DNA of 64,000 bases from an uncultured Lachnospiraceae bacterium (GTDB lineage: Bacteria > Bacillota > Clostridia > Lachnospirales > Lachnospiraceae): contig CAMJAP010000002.1 of the NCBI GenBank assembly GCA_946403625.1, forward strand, positions 1 through 64,000, in the 5' to 3' direction. Of this stretch, positions 41,675 to 51,103 are shown piece by piece; position 1 is the stretch's first letter, and every line of letters begins with the position of its first letter. A program made the position numbers and the translations under genes. A model generated the notes under the pieces. That model was given only the letters and a program-made list of their open reading frames with translations. It had not been told where the DNA came from and searched no databases.

Positions 41675-43213
41675 TCAGTCGCTGAGGGACTGGGTTACGG
41701 GAACCTCGTTCTTCTTGTTGTAGCAGCTGAAGATCTTGTCCACTTCGTTTGCATCCTGCTTCGGTGTGATCAGGGAAACCACCGGAACGATGACCAATCC
41801 GGCCAGCATTACAAATGCACCCGCATTGATGGGGGACTGCAGCAGCGCAGGAAGGGTCGAACGGAACAGCATGTTGTAGGTCATAAAGCCTGCACCGAAG
41901 ATGAAGTTAACGAGGCAGGCAGCCTTGGTGGTCTTTTTCCAGTACAGACCATAGAGGAACGGAGCAAGGAATGCACCGGCCATAGCGCCCCAGGAAACAC
42001 CCATCAGCTGGGCAATGAAGGTTACATTGGATTTGTACTGAACGATGGCAAGGACAACTGAGATCGCGATGAAGACAACGATCAGTACACGGATGCACAG
42101 TACCTGCTTCTTATCTTTCATATCCTTAACGATCGTACCCTTGATGAAGTCGATCGTCAGAGTGGAGCTGGAAGTCATAACCAGAGAAGACAGTGTGGAC
42201 ATGGATGCGGACAGGACAAGGATCACGACCAGACCGATCAGTGCCGGGCTTAAGTTGGAAAGCATCGCCGGGATGATGGCATCGAAGCCTTCGGCCTTGA
42301 CATCCACCTGATCACTGAAGAGACGGCCGAAACCGCCGAGGAAATAACAGCCGCCGGCAACCACACCTGCAAAGAGTGTGGAGATGATGGTGCCCTTGGT
42401 GATGGACTTTTCGGATTTGATCGCATAGAATTTCTGAACCATCTGCGGCAGGCCCCAGGTTCCCAGGGAGGTAAGGATAACTACGCCGATCAGGTTGATG
42501 GGATCCGGTCCGAAGAAGGAATTGAAGATACCGGGTGTAGTGCTCACGGTTTCATCGGATACCTGAGCCAGACCATCCAGAGCAGCCAGGAATCCGCCCT
42601 TGGAATTGAGCACTGCCAGGATAACGGCTACGATACCGAAGAGCATGATGATACCCTGAATAAAGTCGTTGATCGCGGTCGCCATATATCCGCCGACGAT
42701 AACATAGATACCGGTAAGGATTGCCATCAGGATGATGCAGTAGATGTAGTCAATATTGAACGCCATACCGAACAGTCGGGAAAGACCGTTGTACAGGGAA
42801 GCGGTGTAAGGGATCATAAAGATGAATACGATCAGGGAGGCAAAAAGCTTGAGTGCCTTGGAATCGAAACGCTGACCGAAAAATTCCGGCATGGTTGCGG
42901 AATTCAGATGCTGGGACATGATCCTGGTGCGTCTTCCGAGTACGCGCCATGCGAGCATGGAACCGAGCAATGCATTTCCGATACCGATCCAGGTAGAAGC
43001 GATACCGTATTTCCAACCGAACTGTCCGGCGTAACCGACAAAGATAACGGCGGAAAAGTAGCTGGTACCGTAAGCAAAAGCGGTAAGCCAGGGACCTACG
43101 CTTCGGCCGCCGAGTACGAAGCCGTTGACATCGGTGGAGTTCTTGCGGCAGTAGAAACCTACGCCGATCATCACGCCGAAAAAGAGTACAAGCATCATGA
43201 CCTTGATAATCAT
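41675..43213 (-). CDS. sodium:solute symporter (SSS family, PutP-like)
   Basis: DVNGFVLGGRSVGPWLTAFAYGTSYFSAVIFVGYAGQFGWKYG; LSASMSTLSSLVMTSSSTLTID; start at MIIKVMML. Confidence 0.92.
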   Translation of the reverse strand: MIIKVMMLVLFFGVMIGVGFYCRKNSTDVNGFVLGGRSVGPWLTAFAYGTSYFSAVIFVGYAGQFGWKYGIASTWIGIGNALLGSMLAWRVLGRRTRIMSQHLNSATMPEFFGQRFDSKALKLFASLIVFIFMIPYTASLYNGLSRLFGMAFNIDYIYCIILMAILTGIYVIVGGYMATAINDFIQGIIMLFGIVAVILAVLNSKGGFLAALDGLAQVSDETVSTTPGIFNSFFGPDPINLIGVVILTSLGTWGLPQMVQKFYAIKSEKSITKGTIISTLFAGVVAGGCYFLGGFGRLFSDQVDVKAEGFDAIIPAMLSNLSPALIGLVVILVLSASMSTLSSLVMTSSSTLTIDFIKGTIVKDMKDKKQVLCIRVLIVVFIAISVVLAIVQYKSNVTFIAQLMGVSWGAMAGAFLAPFLYGLYWKKTTKAACLVNFIFGAGFMTYNMLFRSTLPALLQSPINAGAFVMLAGLVIVPVVSLITPKQDANEVDKIFSCYNKKNEVPVTQSLSD

Positions 43214-43337
43214 TTTTTCAAATCCTCCGGTTTGATTAGAATACTGGATCCGGCGATTTTGGCCGGACGAAAAATAGTTTATCATGGCGGTGTAGTAATG
43301 TAAATAGGAGCGGGAGAGCCACAGGGGCATTTTTGGG

Positions 43338-43367
43338 TTGACGGATAACAGGGCGGGAAGGTAGAAT
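43338..43367 (+). promoter_or_regulatory. promoter upstream of holA
   Basis: TTGACG - 18 nt - TAGAAT. Confidence 0.55.
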
Positions 43368-43394
43368 GAATATGTTTTATTCGGAGGAAAGAGT

Positions 43395-44402
43395 ATGGCA
43401 GCAAAGAAGGCCGCGGAAGCATCCGTAAACTGGGTGGCAGAGGATCTGAAAAAGGGTGAACTGAAGAATATCTATCTGCTCTACGGTGAGGAAGCGTTCC
43501 TGAAAAAACAGAATACCGACTGGCTGCTGAAGTACCTGATGCCGGAAGACGACGGAATGAACTTTGCAAGGTTTGACGGTAAGAAGGCAACGGTGGAGCA
43601 GATCATCGAATTTGCCGATACCATGCCGCTGTTTGCCGACCATCGCGTGGTGCTGGTAACGGACAGCGGATTTTTCAAAAACGGAAATGCGGAGATGAAT
43701 GACTACATCAAGCATATGCCGGATACCACCTATCTGATCTTTGTGGAAAAAGAGGCCAGCGGCGTGACGGCTTTGTTCAAGACCGTGAAGGAACTGGGCC
43801 GGGTGGTGGCCTATAATGAAATGACCGAGGACGAGATCCGTATGCAGGTATTACGCATCCTGAAGCGGGAAGGCAAGCAGATGCGCGGTTCGACATTTTC
43901 CTATCTGCTGATGAAGACCGGTACGGATATGATGAACATTTCTTCGGAACTGGAGAAACTGATCTGCTATTCGTTAGGAAGAGAAGAGATCACGGCGGAG
44001 GATATTGATGCCGTCACAACCGCCAGGATCGAGGAGCATGTCTTTGTGCTGACCAATGCGATCGCGGAGAAGCAGCAGAAGAAGGCGCTGGACAGTTATT
44101 ATGAAATGCTGAGTCTAAATGCAAAGCCGATGGGTATCATCTCCCTGCTGGCGGGGCAGTTTAACCGTATGCTGCGGGTGAAGGATCTGCGCAGCATCGG
44201 AATGGATCAGAAGCAGATCGAGACAAAACTGAAAATGAAGCCCTACGCCGTGCAGGAAAACGGACGACTGGCATCGCGTTTCAGTATGGAAGAACTGAAG
44301 GAAGCGATCGAAGACTGCGTAAAGGCGGAAGAGGCCATCAAGACCGGGCGGATGAGTGACCGGCTGAGTGTGGAGACACTGATCATTAAACATAGTGTAT
44401 GA
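43395..44402 (+). CDS. holA: DNA polymerase III delta subunit
   Basis: NIYLLYGEEAFLKKQNTDWLLKYLMP; holA-type C-term. Confidence 0.93.
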   Translation: MAAKKAAEASVNWVAEDLKKGELKNIYLLYGEEAFLKKQNTDWLLKYLMPEDDGMNFARFDGKKATVEQIIEFADTMPLFADHRVVLVTDSGFFKNGNAEMNDYIKHMPDTTYLIFVEKEASGVTALFKTVKELGRVVAYNEMTEDEIRMQVLRILKREGKQMRGSTFSYLLMKTGTDMMNISSELEKLICYSLGREEITAEDIDAVTTARIEEHVFVLTNAIAEKQQKKALDSYYEMLSLNAKPMGIISLLAGQFNRMLRVKDLRSIGMDQKQIETKLKMKPYAVQENGRLASRFSMEELKEAIEDCVKAEEAIKTGRMSDRLSVETLIIKHSV

Positions 44403-44445
44403 TGCACCGGCGAAAGCGGGTGCTTTTCATTAACAAGGAGGGTTT

Positions 44446-45165
44446 ATGCGTATACTGGTAACGAACGATGACGGGATCGAGGCAGAGGGCCTGCGGCACC
44501 TGGTGGAGGTGGCAAAGCGCTTCGGTGAGGTGTGGGTGGTAGCACCGGCATCCCAGTGCAGTGCGATGTCTCAGAGCGTCACCATACGCAAATCCCTGAT
44601 CGTGCGGCCGGTGGAATATCCCATAGCCGGAGTGAAAGCCTACAGCGTATCCGGGACGCCGGCGGACTGTGTGGATGTTGCACTGGCATATCTGATGAAG
44701 GATTGCCGTCCGGACTGGTGTTTCTCCGGGATGAACCGCGGGTATAATGCCGGCTTTGATGTGGCCTATTCGGGAACGGTAGGTGCGGCGATGCAGGCAC
44801 GGATGCTGGGAGTACCGGCGGTTGCGTTTTCCAATCAGATGGGCGATGTGTATGAGGTGGCGGACCACTATATGGCACAGATCGCGGAAGAGATCCTGAA
44901 AAAAGAAAAACCGACCCGCGAGATCTGGAATGTTAATTTCCCGGGCTGTGCACTGGCGGACTGCAAAGGGGTAGCGTGGGATGCGGCGATCGAGTCCCTC
45001 CCGTATTATTACGGCGATTATCCGACGGAGCAGGGTGAGGACGGCAGCGTGATCCTTCACGACCGCACGGTTTACCACGAAGATCACGGCGAGCGGAATA
45101 CGGATGTGTCGGCCCTGCTGCGAAATAAGGTAGCGGTAGGAAAGATCCGCAGTATGGTATTGTAA
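44446..45165 (+). CDS. surE: 5'/3'-nucleotidase SurE
   Basis: MRILVTNDDGIEAEGLRHLVEVAKRFGEVWVVAPASQCSAMSQSVT. Confidence 0.96.
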   Translation: MRILVTNDDGIEAEGLRHLVEVAKRFGEVWVVAPASQCSAMSQSVTIRKSLIVRPVEYPIAGVKAYSVSGTPADCVDVALAYLMKDCRPDWCFSGMNRGYNAGFDVAYSGTVGAAMQARMLGVPAVAFSNQMGDVYEVADHYMAQIAEEILKKEKPTREIWNVNFPGCALADCKGVAWDAAIESLPYYYGDYPTEQGEDGSVILHDRTVYHEDHGERNTDVSALLRNKVAVGKIRSMVL

Positions 45166-45183
45166 GAGAACAGGAAGAAAAGT

Positions 45184-45375
45184 ATGCGAAACTTTATGGC
45201 GGCAATGGAATCCTTCCTGAAAGGGATGGGATATTTCAAAGACTGGTATGTATTTCAAAGGCTGAGACGCCATCCGAAGGTGGAGATGGTCTTGTTTTCC
45301 GTTGTTGTGATATTGCTTATGATCGCTTTCTTCGGAATCTGTTTCTATTATATGAAAGACATCATTCCGTTATAG
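45184..45375 (+). CDS. small single-TM protein
   Basis: VEMVLFSVVVILLMIAFFGICFYYM hydrophobic helix. Confidence 0.6.
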   Translation: MRNFMAAMESFLKGMGYFKDWYVFQRLRRHPKVEMVLFSVVVILLMIAFFGICFYYMKDIIPL

Positions 45376-45454
45376 GCATTTGGAGATTAAGATGAAAAAG
45401 GTCGCCGGTCGGCGGCTTTTTTTGTGGAATCTCTGGGATAAGTGCGGGAGCGGA

Positions 45455-45730
45455 CTACTTGACTGCTTTGGAAGAAACGGAATCGGAAAAAGTAAACAGG
45501 GTGTTCATATCGCATTTCAGAATATCTGCCAGATACATCAACTCGGAAACACGAATGTTGTAGGTGCCGCACTCGATCTGTGCATATATACTGCGGGTGA
45601 TATTGCATCCCTGTAACTGCATTTTAAGAGTAACATCCTCCTGTGTGAGATGCTGCTCTTTTCTTAATTGTCGGATACGCTTGCCTAAAGTTGCATCTTG
45701 CCGAATTTTTTGTGACATTTTCCCTACCAT
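45455..45730 (-). CDS. Xre-family HTH transcriptional regulator
   Basis: LGKRIRQLRKEQHLTQEDVTLKMQLQGCNITRSIYAQIECGTYNIRVSELMYLADILKCDMNTLF. Confidence 0.88.
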   Translation of the reverse strand: MVGKMSQKIRQDATLGKRIRQLRKEQHLTQEDVTLKMQLQGCNITRSIYAQIECGTYNIRVSELMYLADILKCDMNTLFTFSDSVSSKAVK

Positions 45731-45735
45731 AAAAA

Positions 45736-45803
45736 GCAATGTATTTATTGCAAAGTTATTATAGGTGGTGTATAATTCATTTTTGCAATGTATAGGTTGC
45801 AAA
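45736..45803. promoter_or_regulatory. divergent regulatory region with duplicated operator around a promoter
   Basis: GCAATGTATTTATTGCAAA (45736-45754) and GCAATGTATAGGTTGCAAA (45785-45803); TTGCAA-17-TATAAT between/overlapping. Confidence 0.75.
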
Positions 45804-45833
45804 ATTCAGAAAAAAAGAAGGGAGAAACATTTT

Positions 45834-46739
45834 ATGAAGAGAAGATTCTCAGTAATGGCAGCAACCGTTACCATGGTAGCCGCAATGGCTGCAAACAGCT
45901 TATCCGCACTGGCAGCTCCGAAGACTATGCCGGACGGTAATATCTTTGACGCAGAGTTCTATGCGGCAACTTATCCGGATGTGGCGGCCGTATGCGGTAA
46001 CAACGAGGCACTTTTGTATCAACACTATGTACTGTGCGGAAAAGCAGAGGGGCGTCTGCCGTATGCCCAAGGAGCGGCTGCACCGGCTGCGGCATCTGTC
46101 GGTGGCGGCGTTCGAACCATGCCGGACGGCGGAAAATTTGATCCGGCATATTATGCGGCAACCTATCCGGATATCAAGGCGGCATTGGGAACGGATGCAA
46201 ATGTGCTGTATGCGCACTATGTGAATTGCGGAAAGGCGGAAGGACGCAGACCGTATGCTCCGGGAAGTGTAGCAGTGAATTATGCGACGACGAGCCTCAG
46301 AGAGATTAAGCCGTATGAATCGAAGGGATCAGGGGTGCAATTCTTCACTGAGGGACGCTCGATATCAGATTGTTACACGGATCTTTATGGGAATAAGTAC
46401 CAAACAGCATTGAGAGGACTTACATATAAATCGCCATATACCGGAGAACAATATCTGAGATATTATTTGAATGGACAGTACAATCGTTTTCAGGCTACCG
46501 TGGTAGGGTGTTCTCTGCTTCAGATCAAAAATCCGGATACTGCGGGATCTGTTAAGATCGTTGCAGATGGAAGAGTACTGTTTTCGGATGAAAGAATTAA
46601 TACACAGACTCGCCCGTACAAGATCAATCTGGATCTGACCGGTGTACAGGATCTGAAGATTGAAATGTATGCTGCAGAGGGGTTATATGGTATTGATGTT
46701 ATGCTGGGTGACCCGGTACTTTTGAAAGAGGTTCCGTAA
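45834..46739 (+). CDS. secreted protein with two YPDV/HYxxxGxxEGR repeats and an NPCBM-like C-terminal domain
   Basis: Signal peptide; repeats MPDGNIFDAEFYAATYPDVAAVCGNNEALLYQHYVLCGKAEGRLPYA and MPDGGKFDPAYYAATYPDIKAALGTDANVLYAHYVNCGKAEGRRPYA; RYYLNGQYNRFQATVVG...VKIVADGRVLFSDERI. Confidence 0.8.
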   Translation: MKRRFSVMAATVTMVAAMAANSLSALAAPKTMPDGNIFDAEFYAATYPDVAAVCGNNEALLYQHYVLCGKAEGRLPYAQGAAAPAAASVGGGVRTMPDGGKFDPAYYAATYPDIKAALGTDANVLYAHYVNCGKAEGRRPYAPGSVAVNYATTSLREIKPYESKGSGVQFFTEGRSISDCYTDLYGNKYQTALRGLTYKSPYTGEQYLRYYLNGQYNRFQATVVGCSLLQIKNPDTAGSVKIVADGRVLFSDERINTQTRPYKINLDLTGVQDLKIEMYAAEGLYGIDVMLGDPVLLKEVP

Positions 46740-46775
46740 GCAGCAAAGAAACAACGCAAACAAGACATTGGAAAA

Positions 46776-46799
46776 AGTCGTCATTTGACGGCTTTTTTC
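46776..46799 (+). terminator. intrinsic terminator
   Basis: GTCGTCATTTGACGGC TTTTTT. Confidence 0.7.
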
Positions 46800-46817
46800 T
46801 TTTTGCGGGAGCAAGGT

Positions 46818-47042
46818 GGCCAGGGAGCCGGATCAGATAAAGCAGTTTTCGAAGCCTGCCGCAGCAGTTTGTGAGACCAAGCATCCCCCACTCGCCCGCA
46901 GCATCTGTTCGAAACGCAGCTCGTGCCCCGCTCTTTTTAGGCACGAGCAAGTAAGTTTGCAAGGGCGAGTCGGTTTGGAGGGGATGCGCAGGGCGAGCAA
47001 ACTTCTTGCGGAGGCACAGCGAGAAAACTGTCTTTACTGGCC
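46818..47042. ncRNA. candidate structured RNA or palindromic repeat element of unknown family
   Basis: Seven nested complementary arm pairs, listed in findings; orientation unknown. Confidence 0.55.
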
Positions 47043-47191
47043 GGTTCCAGTTGGAAATTTCAACGAAAAAAGAACAAATATTCGTCAAAGTCCAAAATAT
47101 TGTACTTGATATGGATATAATAGGTTTCAGAACAAGGGAAAAGCCGGAAATGGCGGGGAACAAAACGGTGGATACCGGGGAGGACAGAGCG

Positions 47192-47320
47192 ATGGATATC
47201 AAGGTGACGAGCAGAATGGGACATTACGAGATCTATGTGATGGGCAAGTTCTACTGCGCTTGCGAGGATATGAGAGAAGTAGAAGAGGAATTGGAAGAAC
47301 TGAAGGAGCAGGCGGCATAA
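47192..47320 (+). CDS. small hypothetical protein
   Basis: MDIKVTSRMGHYEIYVMGKFYCACEDMREVEEELEELKEQAA; start uncertain (47108 also possible). Confidence 0.45.
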   Translation: MDIKVTSRMGHYEIYVMGKFYCACEDMREVEEELEELKEQAA

Positions 47321-47393
47321 AAGCGGAAGGTCGGTAAACGGATTTCGTATCAGAATCAAGAGTGACAGTAACAGAAGTTTCGACAGCAAACAG

Positions 47394-47939
47394 ATGAGGG
47401 AGGAAAAACAAATGGCTATGCAGGCAAGAGAAATGTATCGGGAAGAGCAGATGACATATAGAAGACAGAGAGTAGCGCAGGGGAGTGCACGCAAACTGGC
47501 AATGGTTACACCGAAGGACAAGCATCCGGAAAGAAGCGTTCAGACCGGACGAAACGGGAAATACCGGAGACGGAAAGAAAAGAATGACAGAATGTTTTAT
47601 GCGCTGGTAGTGGTTGCGGTTTTGATGCTGCTCTTCTACTCGCGGGTAAAGGCCATCGGTCAGGAAGATGTCGCAGGGGATGAAAGTCTGTATTATCAGG
47701 ATCTGGTGGAAGGATATACCCGGACGCTGAGAGGTGAATTGACGGAGAACGGGTATGCGAACAGCGGGATCACCACGACTTGTATTATCGACGGCCAGAT
47801 CCGTACCTACCGGATCGGTATCCATCACGAACGCATCAATCATCTGGAAGAGGAAGAGCAGGCGCAGCTGTTGGATGCACTGGAGAATATCCCGTTTGAT
47901 GTAGCGGGTGTAAAGACGGAGCTGCACATTATCCGGTAA
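47394..47939 (+). CDS. hypothetical single-TM protein
   Basis: Basic N-term, TM MFYALVVVAVLMLLFYSRV, extracytoplasmic C-term; start could be the internal MAMQAREMY. Confidence 0.7.
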   Translation: MREEKQMAMQAREMYREEQMTYRRQRVAQGSARKLAMVTPKDKHPERSVQTGRNGKYRRRKEKNDRMFYALVVVAVLMLLFYSRVKAIGQEDVAGDESLYYQDLVEGYTRTLRGELTENGYANSGITTTCIIDGQIRTYRIGIHHERINHLEEEEQAQLLDALENIPFDVAGVKTELHIIR

Positions 47940-48151
47940 GAACACGATAAAATTCAGAATAATGTTTTCTGCCGGGAAAAGTGTCAAATCAAAATGCCTT
48001 GGAACTGCAAGCATTATCTTGTACTTTTTGCGATTTTAAGGTACAATATATGCTGTTATGTTATGCACGAAAAGTGCCGGGGAACAACATTTCAGCAGTC
48101 CGGAGCGTGACGAAAAAACGTGGCCGGACAGATACGAAGGGGAGAGAAGAT

Positions 48152-48964
48152 ATGCGGCCGGAACCAAGACCATATGAGAGGTACAGACACTTTAAGGGAC
48201 GGGATTATCAGGTGTTGCTGATCGCTACGGATGCGGGCAGCGGCAGAAAAAGCGTGGTATATCAGGGTCTGTATGAACCGTTTCGTATCTATGTACGGGA
48301 TATGGAAGAGTTTCTGAGCGATGTGGATCGGGGAAAATATCCCTATGCGCAGCAGAAAGAACGATTTGTTCTGATCGAAAATGCATCGGAAGACGAGGGT
48401 GCCAAGGGGATCAGCAAGGATATCCATATCGATACGCCGGCAGATAAAAAGACAGATACGGCAGGAAAAGAAACTGACGGTGAAGTAAAAAAGGAGAATG
48501 GCGTAAAAGCGGAGGCACCGCAGAAACCGGAGAAGCATTCGGAAAATGCGGAAAAACTGTCACTGTTTCACAAGACCGAAGGAAAGAGTATCTTCAAGAA
48601 AAAAGACGGGGCGGAACGAACCGAAGACAACACGATCCGTGTGGTTGATCCGAGCGTAAAGAAACATGCGGAAGAGCCGGCGGATCCGGAAGATAAGGAA
48701 CAAGAGGCTGTGACAGAGGGCGGTGAGCAGGCCGGAGCATCTGCGGTAGACCCGTCGCTGACCAAGTTTTTGGATGCGGATACCGTGGAAAAGAAGCTGG
48801 ATGTGCTGCAAAAAGAACGCAACCGGCTGACTCCGAAGACGCTGATGCTGATCGAATTGTCTCTGGGACTGGAAGTGCAGGATGGAGATATTGAGGACCG
48901 GTATTATCGTATCCGCAATAATCTGCAGACCAGACAGAAATATGAAAGACACCGGCCGGGGTGA
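48152..48964 (+). CDS. DUF1653 domain protein with long charged C-terminal extension
   Basis: YRHFKGRDYQVLLIATDAGSGRKSVVYQGLYEPFRIYVRDMEEFLSDVD. Confidence 0.8.
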   Translation: MRPEPRPYERYRHFKGRDYQVLLIATDAGSGRKSVVYQGLYEPFRIYVRDMEEFLSDVDRGKYPYAQQKERFVLIENASEDEGAKGISKDIHIDTPADKKTDTAGKETDGEVKKENGVKAEAPQKPEKHSENAEKLSLFHKTEGKSIFKKKDGAERTEDNTIRVVDPSVKKHAEEPADPEDKEQEAVTEGGEQAGASAVDPSLTKFLDADTVEKKLDVLQKERNRLTPKTLMLIELSLGLEVQDGDIEDRYYRIRNNLQTRQKYERHRPG

Positions 48965-48998
48965 GGGATTGCCTGAGAGGCGGTAAAAGATACGGGGG

Positions 48999-49910
48999 TT
49001 GATCATGGCATACGAATTGGATAAAAAACTGGTGATCGGGGTTTCTTCCAGGGCATTGTTTGATATGTCTATGGAGAACGATATCTTTGAGCGACAGGGC
49101 GTGGAAGCCTACTGCAAGTATCAGGTGGCGCATGAAAACGAACCGCTCAAGCCCGGACCGGGATTTTCACTGATCCGATCCCTGCTGGCGATCAATCAAC
49201 TGCCCGGACAGGAAGGACGTGTGGAAGTGATCATTATGAGCCGCAACAGTGCGGACACTTCCCTGCGCGTGTTCAATTCCATCGGGCATTACAATTTGAA
49301 TATTACCCGGGCGGCACTGGTGAGCGGGGCACAACTGGCACAGTATCTGAACGCTTTTAAGACGGATCTGTTTTTGTCGGCGTATGAGGATGATGTGCTG
49401 GAGGCGATCCGGTCCGGTGTGGCTGCCGGTATCATATACAGTGATGGTGTGCATCACTATGAAACGGACAATAAACATGGCAGCGAGCTGATCCGTATCG
49501 CATTTGACGGTGATGCCGTGCTGTTTTCGGATGAATCGGAGCAGATCTATCAGAAGGATGGCCTGGAGGCGTTTGAGGAAAACGAACGGGAGAATGCCAA
49601 AGATCCTCTGAAGCAGGGGCCTTTTGCCAAGCTGCTCAAGACGATCTCGGATCTGCAAAAGGAGTTTCCGCCCGATGAAGTGCCGATCCGTACGGCACTG
49701 GTAACTTCCAGAAGTGCGCCGGCGCATGAACGCGTGATCCGTACACTGCGCGCGTGGAATGTGCGTATTGACGAAGCATTTTTCCTGGGAGGGGTTTCCA
49801 AGCGGGATGTTCTGGAAGCATTCGGGGCGCAGATCTTTTTTGATGATCAGGCGGTACATACGGATCGTGCCAGTGAGGTAGTGCCTTCGGCGCGTGTGCC
49901 GGTAGGCTGA
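48999..49910 (+). CDS. 5'-nucleotidase (cytosolic NT5C1-like)
   Basis: LVIGVSSRALFDMSMENDIFERQGVEAYCKYQ; VEVIIMSRNSADTSLRVFNSI; HIYFDDQ-type end AQIFFDDQAVH. Confidence 0.88.
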   Translation: MIMAYELDKKLVIGVSSRALFDMSMENDIFERQGVEAYCKYQVAHENEPLKPGPGFSLIRSLLAINQLPGQEGRVEVIIMSRNSADTSLRVFNSIGHYNLNITRAALVSGAQLAQYLNAFKTDLFLSAYEDDVLEAIRSGVAAGIIYSDGVHHYETDNKHGSELIRIAFDGDAVLFSDESEQIYQKDGLEAFEENERENAKDPLKQGPFAKLLKTISDLQKEFPPDEVPIRTALVTSRSAPAHERVIRTLRAWNVRIDEAFFLGGVSKRDVLEAFGAQIFFDDQAVHTDRASEVVPSARVPVG

Positions 49911-49924
49911 ATACAGACAGTTTT

Positions 49925-51025
49925 ATGAGTGAAAAGAAACAGGATAAGACCCTGCTGAAAGCAATGGTATCACCGCTGCTGACTTGGTATGGGGAACATA
50001 AACGCAGCCTGCCATGGCGCGATGATCCTTCCCCCTATCATGTATGGGTATCGGAGATCATGCTGCAGCAGACCAGAGTAGAGGCGGTCAAGGGCTATTA
50101 TGCGCGGTTTCTGGCGGAATTGCCCCGGATTGCGGATCTGGCTTCGGTTCCGGAGGAAAAACTGCTCAAACTCTGGGAGGGGCTGGGATATTATAACCGG
50201 GCGCGCAATCTGCAAAAAGCAGCGCAAAAAATTGTTGAAGAGTATGCCGGTGAAATGCCGGAAGATTATGAAGAGATATTGGCATTGCCGGGGATCGGTG
50301 TCTATACGGCCGGAGCGATCGCATCGATTGCGTACCATCAGCCGGTGGCAGCGGTGGACGGCAATGTGTTGCGTGTGTTTGCCAGATATCTGGCGGATCC
50401 GACGGATATATCCGATGAGAGCCTAAAGAAGCAGCGCAAAGCCGAGATCGAAGCGGTGATCCCGGGGGAGCATCCGGGGATCTTTAATCAGGCATTGATG
50501 GATCTGGGAGCGATGATCTGTCTGCCCAACGGGGAACCGAAGTGTGCGGAATGCCCGCTTAAGAAAAAATGCCGTGCATATCTGGAGCAAAGAACCGCGG
50601 AACTGCCGGTAAAAGCACCCAAGGCCAAGCGGCGCATTGAAGAGAAAACCGTATTTGTGATACAGTATCAGGACAAGGTGCTGATCCGTAAGCGGCCGAC
50701 GAAAGGATTGCTTGCAGGGCTGTATGAACTTCCGGCGGCAGCAGGGCATTTGTCGAAAAAGGATGCGCTGGTCTATGTCGAAGAACTGGGATTTGAACCG
50801 CTGCACATTGAGGGATTGCCGGACAGCAAGCATATATTTTCGCATCTGGAATGGCGGATGAAAGGATATCTGGTACGGGCCGACGAATTGGTTCCGAAGC
50901 CGGGGGCGTGGCAGACGGATGCGAACTGCCGGATGGAAACGCCGGAAAGCATTGATGCGGATTATCCGATCCCGTCGGCATTTGCGGCGTATGCACCGTA
51001 TATCCGCAAGAAGAAAGAAGATTAA
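49925..51025 (+). CDS. mutY: A/G-specific adenine glycosylase
   Basis: LPWRDDPSPYHVWVSEIMLQQTRVEAV; CxxC Fe-S region C-PLKKKC. Confidence 0.96.
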   Translation: MSEKKQDKTLLKAMVSPLLTWYGEHKRSLPWRDDPSPYHVWVSEIMLQQTRVEAVKGYYARFLAELPRIADLASVPEEKLLKLWEGLGYYNRARNLQKAAQKIVEEYAGEMPEDYEEILALPGIGVYTAGAIASIAYHQPVAAVDGNVLRVFARYLADPTDISDESLKKQRKAEIEAVIPGEHPGIFNQALMDLGAMICLPNGEPKCAECPLKKKCRAYLEQRTAELPVKAPKAKRRIEEKTVFVIQYQDKVLIRKRPTKGLLAGLYELPAAAGHLSKKDALVYVEELGFEPLHIEGLPDSKHIFSHLEWRMKGYLVRADELVPKPGAWQTDANCRMETPESIDADYPIPSAFAAYAPYIRKKKED

Positions 51026-51103
51026 AGAAGATAAAGATCCGCGGAAGGATCGGTAAAGAGTTAATTTGTCCATCACGGATGGATGGTAATATCGGAGGAG
51101 ATT

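Noticed and set aside
46816-47109. Plus-strand ORF (97 aa) and a minus-strand ORF (46699-47202) in the dyad-rich element
   Set aside because: Both cover the nested inverted repeats, lack credible start context and show no domain; the base-pairing pattern explains the region better
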